From: VRUE01 sp963728365
GTDB taxonomy: Bacteria > Actinomycetota > Thermoleophilia > Solirubrobacterales > 70-9
NCBI GenBank assembly: GCA_963728365.1
Contig: CAVSJI010000001.1
Coordinates: forward strand, 620,001-684,000
Direction of reading: 5' to 3'
DNA: 64,000 nucleotides
Numbering within the stretch: position 1 is the first letter of the stretch; each line of letters begins with the position of its first letter. This document shows positions 60,294 to 64,000 of the stretch, one piece after another. The translations under genes and the position numbers were made by a program. The notes beneath the pieces are model-generated. The model did no database searches and was not told the DNA's origin. It was given only the letters and a program-made list of their open reading frames with translations.

Positions 60294-61295
60294 TCAGCCC
60301 CGCGGAGCGGCCAGGAGGTTCTCCAGCTGCTCGAGGGCGCCGGTCTCCCCGATCGCCACGAGCACGTCGCCGTCGCCGAGCGGCGTCCCGCCCGCCGGCT
60401 GCGACTCGACCCTGCCGTCGCGCCGCAGGGCGACGACGTCCACGGCGCCTCGCACCTCGTCGATCGTCTTGCCGGCGGCCTCGCAGCCGACGGTGACCTC
60501 GATCTCCTCCATGCGGTACTCCGGGGCGACGTCGACGACGCCGGTGACCTGTGGGTGCAGGGCGAGGCGGGCCATCTGCGAGCCGCTCGTCTTGTACGGG
60601 GAGACGATGCGATCGGCGCCGGCGCGGCGCAGCTTGCTTTCGGAGTCCTCGACGCTGGCCCGGGCGACGATCGTAATCTCGGCCCGCAGCTCGCGCGCGG
60701 TCAGCGTGATGAAGATGTTTTCCGCGTCGGAGTCGACGCAGGCCATGATCCCGGCGGCGCGCATGATGCCTGCCGAGCGCAGCACCTCGTCGTCGGAGGG
60801 CGAGCCCTCGATGAAGGGGGCGCCCATCGCTTCGGCGAGCTCGCGCGTCTGCTCCGGGTTGTTGTCGAGGACGACGAACTGACGTCCGGCAGCGCGCAGG
60901 TCGCGGGCCGCCTGGCGGCCGACGCGGCCGAAGCCGCAGATCACGTAATGGTGGCGCAGCGAGTCGATCTTCCTCAGCGTCCTTCTCTCCTCGAGCAGGC
61001 CGGAGAGGTGGCCCGCGACGAGGAACTCGGTGACTGTGACGAGAGCGTAGAAGAGGGTACCCACGCCGAAGACGATCAGCCCGACCTTGACGATCTGCCC
61101 GGCGGTGCTGGTCGGCTCGGGGATCGAGCCGACGGTGGCGACCGTGTCGAGCGCCCAGACGAAGCCAAAGCCGACCGAGGTCCCTTCGGTGATTACGTAG
61201 GCGGCGGTGCCGAGGGCCAGCAGGCCGAGGATCGCCAGGCCGAGCGTGCGGAGCCCCCCGATCAGGTCGAGCAGCGGCTTGCGGTCTCGCGGCAC
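60294..61295 (-). CDS. Two-helix potassium-channel-like protein with TrkA-N/TrkA-C (RCK) domains
   Basis: Predicted K+ channel subunit of 333 residues. TM1 is LRTLGLAILGLLALGTAAYV, then a pore loop SVGFGFVWALDTVATVGSI, then TM2 IVKVGLIVFGVGTLFYALVT. The filter reads TVGS-I-PEP instead of TVGYGD, which is unusual. The RCK N lobe has HHYVICGFGRVGRQAARDLR (GxGxxG) and VLDNNPEQTRELAEAMG; the TrkA-C lobe ends GDGDVLVAIGETGALEQLEN. GTG at 61295 is chosen; a CTG overlapping the rpe stop lies four codons upstream of... the same frame. Length and domain order match MthK/Kch-type channels. Confidence 0.88.
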   Translation of the reverse strand: MPRDRKPLLDLIGGLRTLGLAILGLLALGTAAYVITEGTSVGFGFVWALDTVATVGSIPEPTSTAGQIVKVGLIVFGVGTLFYALVTVTEFLVAGHLSGLLEERRTLRKIDSLRHHYVICGFGRVGRQAARDLRAAGRQFVVLDNNPEQTRELAEAMGAPFIEGSPSDDEVLRSAGIMRAAGIMACVDSDAENIFITLTARELRAEITIVARASVEDSESKLRRAGADRIVSPYKTSGSQMARLALHPQVTGVVDVAPEYRMEEIEVTVGCEAAGKTIDEVRGAVDVVALRRDGRVESQPAGGTPLGDGDVLVAIGETGALEQLENLLAAPRG

Positions 61296-61306
61296 GGGTG
61301 GCTCGC

Positions 61307-61993
61307 TCAGACGGCGCCGGCTGCCCTGGCGATCTCGGCGTAGGCGGCGGCTGGATCGGGGGCGCCGAAGACGGCGGAGCCGGCGACGAAGAGCGAGGCG
61401 CCGGCGGAGGCGACCGAGCCGGCGGTTGCGGCGTCGACGCCGCCGTCGACCTCGATCGTGGCCCCGCCGGCGAGCGGCTTGAGCCGCGAGACCTTGTCCG
61501 GCGAGCCAGGAATGAAGGCCTGGCCGCCCCAGCCGGGGTTGACCGTCATACAAAGCATGATGTCGGCGAGGCCGCCCAGCTCGGAGACCGCCTCGACCGG
61601 GGTACCGGGGTTGAGCGCGATCCCGGCCAGGCAACCAAGCTCGCGGATCGCCGAGAGGGTGCGGTTGGCGTGCGCGGTCGCCTCGACGTGGAAGCTGATC
61701 GAGTCGGCCCCCGCCTCGGCGAAGGCCTCGATCTGGCGCTCGGGCGCCTCGATCATCAGGTGGACGTCGAGCACGGCGCCGGCGGCATGGACCCGGTCGG
61801 CGATCGAGCCGGCGACCAGCGGCCCGATCGTGATCGGCGGCACGAAGTGCCCATCCATCACGTCGAAGTGGATCACCCGCGCCCCGGCCTCGAGCACCTC
61901 GTCGAGCTGCTCCCCGAGCCGCCCGAAGTCGGCCGAGAGGATCGACGGTGCGACCCGCGGGGAGGCGACGACATCCTTCATCCGCTCACTCAT
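61307..61993 (-). CDS. rpe: Ribulose-phosphate 3-epimerase
   Basis: Interconverts ribulose 5-phosphate and xylulose 5-phosphate. The 228-residue TIM barrel shows RVAPSILSADFGRLGEQLDE, VIHFDVMDGHFVPPITIGP with metal ligands, VLDVHLMIEAPERQIEAFAE, MTVNPGWGGQAFIPGSPDK and the phosphate-binding IEVDGGVDAATAGSVASAGA. The ATG at 61993 overlaps the stop of the zinc-ribbon gene (ATGA). Order rsmB - zinc ribbon - rpe on one strand; fmt-rsmB-rpe is a known neighbourhood. Confidence 0.96.
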   Translation of the reverse strand: MSERMKDVVASPRVAPSILSADFGRLGEQLDEVLEAGARVIHFDVMDGHFVPPITIGPLVAGSIADRVHAAGAVLDVHLMIEAPERQIEAFAEAGADSISFHVEATAHANRTLSAIRELGCLAGIALNPGTPVEAVSELGGLADIMLCMTVNPGWGGQAFIPGSPDKVSRLKPLAGGATIEVDGGVDAATAGSVASAGASLFVAGSAVFGAPDPAAAYAEIARAAGAV

Positions 61994-62202
61994 ATCGGCC
62001 TCAGCATCGAGCCTCGGCACATCTGGCAGGTCATGTCCTCAGTGGTGCTCATCCGCGCGATGGTTTGGTGTTCGCCGCAGTCGGGGCACTGCGAAACGAG
62101 CTCGTAGCGGCGCAGACAGTACACGCAGCGAAAGCGGCCGGGGAGCTGCGCCGGGCGCAGCCAGGGCTCGCCGCAGCCCGGGCAGGTCGCGCGCTTGTTC
62201 AT
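61990..62202 (-). CDS. Double zinc-ribbon protein
   Basis: Small protein of 70 residues with four CxxC pairs: CPGCGEPWL, RCVYCLRRYEL, QCPDCGEHQTI and TCQMCRGSM. This arrangement matches the zinc-ribbons_6 (YfgJ-like) type of tandem zinc ribbon. No enzymatic role is known to me. It stands 15 bases after the rsmB stop and overlaps rpe, so it is translated within that operon and could be linked to rRNA or tRNA handling (inference). Confidence 0.78.
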   Translation of the reverse strand: MNKRATCPGCGEPWLRPAQLPGRFRCVYCLRRYELVSQCPDCGEHQTIARMSTTEDMTCQMCRGSMLRPI

Positions 62203-62217
62203 GCTCGGCTCTTCATC

Positions 62218-63555
62218 TCAGCCATCGCCACCATCATCGCGGCTCGACCGGCTGATGAAGAAGCCGGTGGTGCGGTCGCGGTCGGGGCGCAGCTGAATAT
62301 GCGGGTCGCCGGGGACCTGATCCTCGTTCTCGCGGCGGCTGATCGTGCAGGTCGAGTAGACCAGGGCTCCGCCGGGGCGCAGAGCCTGGCGGGCGCCGCG
62401 CAGCAGCTCCGCCTGCACCTCGACCAGGCGCTCGATCGTCGCCGGGGACTTGCGCCAACGGGCGTCGGGCCGCGAGGCGAGCGCGCCGAGGTCCGAGCAC
62501 GGCGGGTCGAGCAGGACGCGGTCGAACTGCGAACGCCAGACCGGACTGGCCTCCGACTCGATCACGGTGACGCTGCGCAGGCCGAGGCGGCGGGCCTGGT
62601 CGGCGATCTCGGCGGCGCGACCCGGGTCGCTCTCGACCGAGATCACCTCGCCGCGATCCTTCATGCGCGCCGCGATCTGCCCGGTCTTGATCCCCGGCCC
62701 GGCGCAGAGGTCGAGCACGTGCTCCCCGGGCTGCGGGTCGAGCACCGCGACCGCCGCCGCGGAGCCGCGGCTTTGCGGCGTCAGCAGCCCCTGCGCCACC
62801 ATCTCCGGCACCGTCTCCCCCGTCCGACCCTCAACCACGACCATCTCCGGCAGCGCCAAGTCGGTTCCGGTGCGCCTTTTCCCCTCTATGACCGGCAAAG
62901 GCGCACCGGAAGCGGCTGGGGCCGCCTTCACGCCCGCGTCGCCGAGGCGCTCGAGGACCGTGGGCGGGTCGGTGCGCAGGGTGTTGACTCGGAAGGCGAG
63001 CTCCGCGGGCTTGTTGCAGGAAGCGAGCAGCGAGCAGGTGTCCTCGGCGCCCAGCTCCTCCCACCACATCCGGGCTAGCCAGAGCGGCGCCGAGTGGGCG
63101 ACGGCAGCCGCCTCAGGGGTCGAGTCGTCACCGAGAAGCTCCTCGCGCAGCGCCTCGCGCTCACGGGCGGCGCGGCGCAGCACGGCATTGACGAAGCCGG
63201 CGGCGTGAGCGGCGCCGCCGTCCCTGGCCAGCTCTACCGCCTGGTCGACGGCTGCATGATCGGGCGTTGCGTCGGCGAAGATCAGCTCGTAGAGGCCGAG
63301 GCGCAACGCCGCCAGCACCGGCGGATCGAGGCGGCGCAGTGAGCGCTCCGTGAGACGGGCGATCGCGGCGTCGCTGGTGCCCCTGCGTTGCACGGCGCCG
63401 TAGGCGAGGCGCTGGGCCTGGGCCCGCTCGCGCCCGGCGAGGCCGGCGACGTCTGCGGCCTCGCGGAAGGCGCGCTCGGTGTGGGCGTCTTGCTCGAACG
63501 TCGCCCGTACGACGCCGTAGGCGAGTCGCCGCGCCGGCGCGATCGCCGCGCTCAC
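62218..63555 (-). CDS. rsmB: 16S rRNA (cytosine967-C5)-methyltransferase, with palindromic insertion
   Basis: Methylates C967 of 16S rRNA. The N-terminal NusB-like domain (AYGVVRATFEQDAHTERAFR, LRLGLYELIFADATPDHAAV) is followed by the methyltransferase domain: VLDLCAGPGIKTGQIAARMK, FDRVLLDPPCSDLGALASRP (first catalytic Cys) and GGALVYSTCTISRRENEDQV (second). Before the catalytic core the stretch ASGAPLPVIEGKRRTGT is encoded by a palindrome that also occurs in ribD. GTG at 63555 overlaps the fmt stop (GTGA). The 445-residue length is usual. Confidence 0.94.
   Translation of the reverse strand: MSAAIAPARRLAYGVVRATFEQDAHTERAFREAADVAGLAGRERAQAQRLAYGAVQRRGTSDAAIARLTERSLRRLDPPVLAALRLGLYELIFADATPDHAAVDQAVELARDGGAAHAAGFVNAVLRRAAREREALREELLGDDSTPEAAAVAHSAPLWLARMWWEELGAEDTCSLLASCNKPAELAFRVNTLRTDPPTVLERLGDAGVKAAPAASGAPLPVIEGKRRTGTDLALPEMVVVEGRTGETVPEMVAQGLLTPQSRGSAAAVAVLDPQPGEHVLDLCAGPGIKTGQIAARMKDRGEVISVESDPGRAAEIADQARRLGLRSVTVIESEASPVWRSQFDRVLLDPPCSDLGALASRPDARWRKSPATIERLVEVQAELLRGARQALRPGGALVYSTCTISRRENEDQVPGDPHIQLRPDRDRTTGFFISRSSRDDGGDG
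62865..62911 (-). repeat. In-frame palindromic element in rsmB (TTCCGGTGCGC family)
   Basis: Perfect 15-base arms (62865-62879 TTCCGGTGCGCCTTT and 62897-62911) around a 17-base loop. Same arms, orientation and frame as the element at 55053 in ribD. Confidence 0.88.
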
Positions 63556-64000
63556 AGCTTCGGCAGCGGGTGGCCGCGCAGGTAGGCGTCCGCCGCCATC
63601 GGGCGGCCGCCCGGCGGCTGCACGACCTCGAGCCGCAGGGCGCCACGCCCGCAGCCGAGTAGCAGCGCCCCCCACTCGGCCCGCATCTTTCCCGCCCTAA
63701 CGCCGACCTCGACCGCGCGGGCGCGGCGCACTCCGAGGCGCTCGCCGCCCTGCGTCTCCAGGTAGGCGCCGACGTGCGGGGTCAGGGCCCGCACCGTGCG
63801 GGCCAGCTCCACCGCCGAGCGGCGCGGGTCGAGGCGCCGCTCGCCGGCCTCGATCTTCTCCGCGTAGGTTGCCGCCCGCTCATCCTGCTCGGCGAACTCG
63901 AGGCGCCCTTCGGCGAGCTGGTCGAAGGCCCGAACCAGCAGCTCGCCGCCGAGCGTCGCCAGCTTGCCCGAGAGCGCCTCGAAGTCGTCCTCGGCGCCAA
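63552..64000 (-). CDS. fmt: Methionyl-tRNA formyltransferase, C-terminal part
   Basis: Formylates initiator Met-tRNA. Only the last 148 residues lie in the window; the frame runs off its end. The visible part starts EDDFEALSGKLATLGGELLV and continues EFAEQDERAATYAEKIEAGE, with the family's TYAxKI motif, then the C-terminal OB-like domain RTVRALTPHVGAYLETQGGE and ending GGRPMAADAYLRGHPLPKL. The fmt-rsmB order is widely conserved. Confidence 0.92.
   Translation of the reverse strand, partial: GAEDDFEALSGKLATLGGELLVRAFDQLAEGRLEFAEQDERAATYAEKIEAGERRLDPRRSAVELARTVRALTPHVGAYLETQGGERLGVRRARAVEVGVRAGKMRAEWGALLLGCGRGALRLEVVQPPGGRPMAADAYLRGHPLPKL

Overview
The window reads as chromosomal DNA of a GC-rich actinobacterium. 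The combination of a WhiG/FliA-type sigma factor, a SigF/SigB-type sigma factor with a PP2C phosphatase, a SepIVA-like septation protein, many GTG/TTG starts, WS/DGAT acyltransferase and secreted NHL / choice-of-anchor proteins suggests the Thermoleophilia (Solirubrobacterales-like) branch. That placement is inference; no rRNA or tRNA gene was seen. Most genes lie on the minus strand in tight blocks whose stops and starts overlap (ATGA, GTGA, TGATG).

Region 1 (1-13.9 kb) is accessory. After a PP2C-type phosphatase fragment comes a minus-strand series of secreted or membrane proteins. It starts with a giant secreted protein of about 2,670 residues: signal peptide, RHS-type shell, three almost identical six-bladed NHL propellers separated by FN3-like modules, YD repeats and a C-terminal trypsin-like protease. 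A G8 tract splits it into two frames. Four bases after its stop starts a small lipoprotein, then a frameshifted Ig-like gene, a second Ig-like protein, a four-helix membrane protein, a choice-of-anchor D protein and a serpin. Parts of 4-6.6 kb look richer in A/T than the rest.

Region 2 (14-30 kb) is housekeeping and regulation: SigF-like sigma, RNase H, EF-G-like GTPase, WhiG-like sigma, Xer recombinase, L,D-transpeptidase, 5-FTHF cyclo-ligase-like protein, an alpha/beta hydrolase, alpha-hydroxy-acid oxidase, ilvD, thiD, dprA, comM and yraN.

Region 3 (30-48 kb) is a conserved translation, secretion, division and lipid core: rnhB, lepB, rplS, trmD, a KH protein, rpsP, ffh, ftsY, WS/DGAT, a short SMC that seems to lack a hinge, rnc, acpP, plsX, rpmF, yceD, sepIVA-like, coaD, rsmD, recG and a DAK2-type protein.

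Region 4 (48-64 kb) holds an MMPL transporter, rpmB, a VapBC-like pair, the ribD-ribE-ribBA-ribH operon with a palindromic operator candidate, a glycosyltransferase-flippase pair, a CPA1 antiporter next to an RCK channel-like protein, rpe, a zinc ribbon protein, rsmB and the end of fmt.

The most unusual theme is a set of palindromic elements scattered over 18-63 kb. Some share a core while each copy has its own, nearly or fully self-complementary arms (18287, 41676, 42880; and the pair 50671/50990). One family (GGGGACGTGCCGCAA) keeps its arms. Another is inserted in frame, in the same reading frame, inside both ribD and rsmB, so it is translated (ASGAP...RTGT). Other palindromes lie inside the flippase gene and again in ribD.
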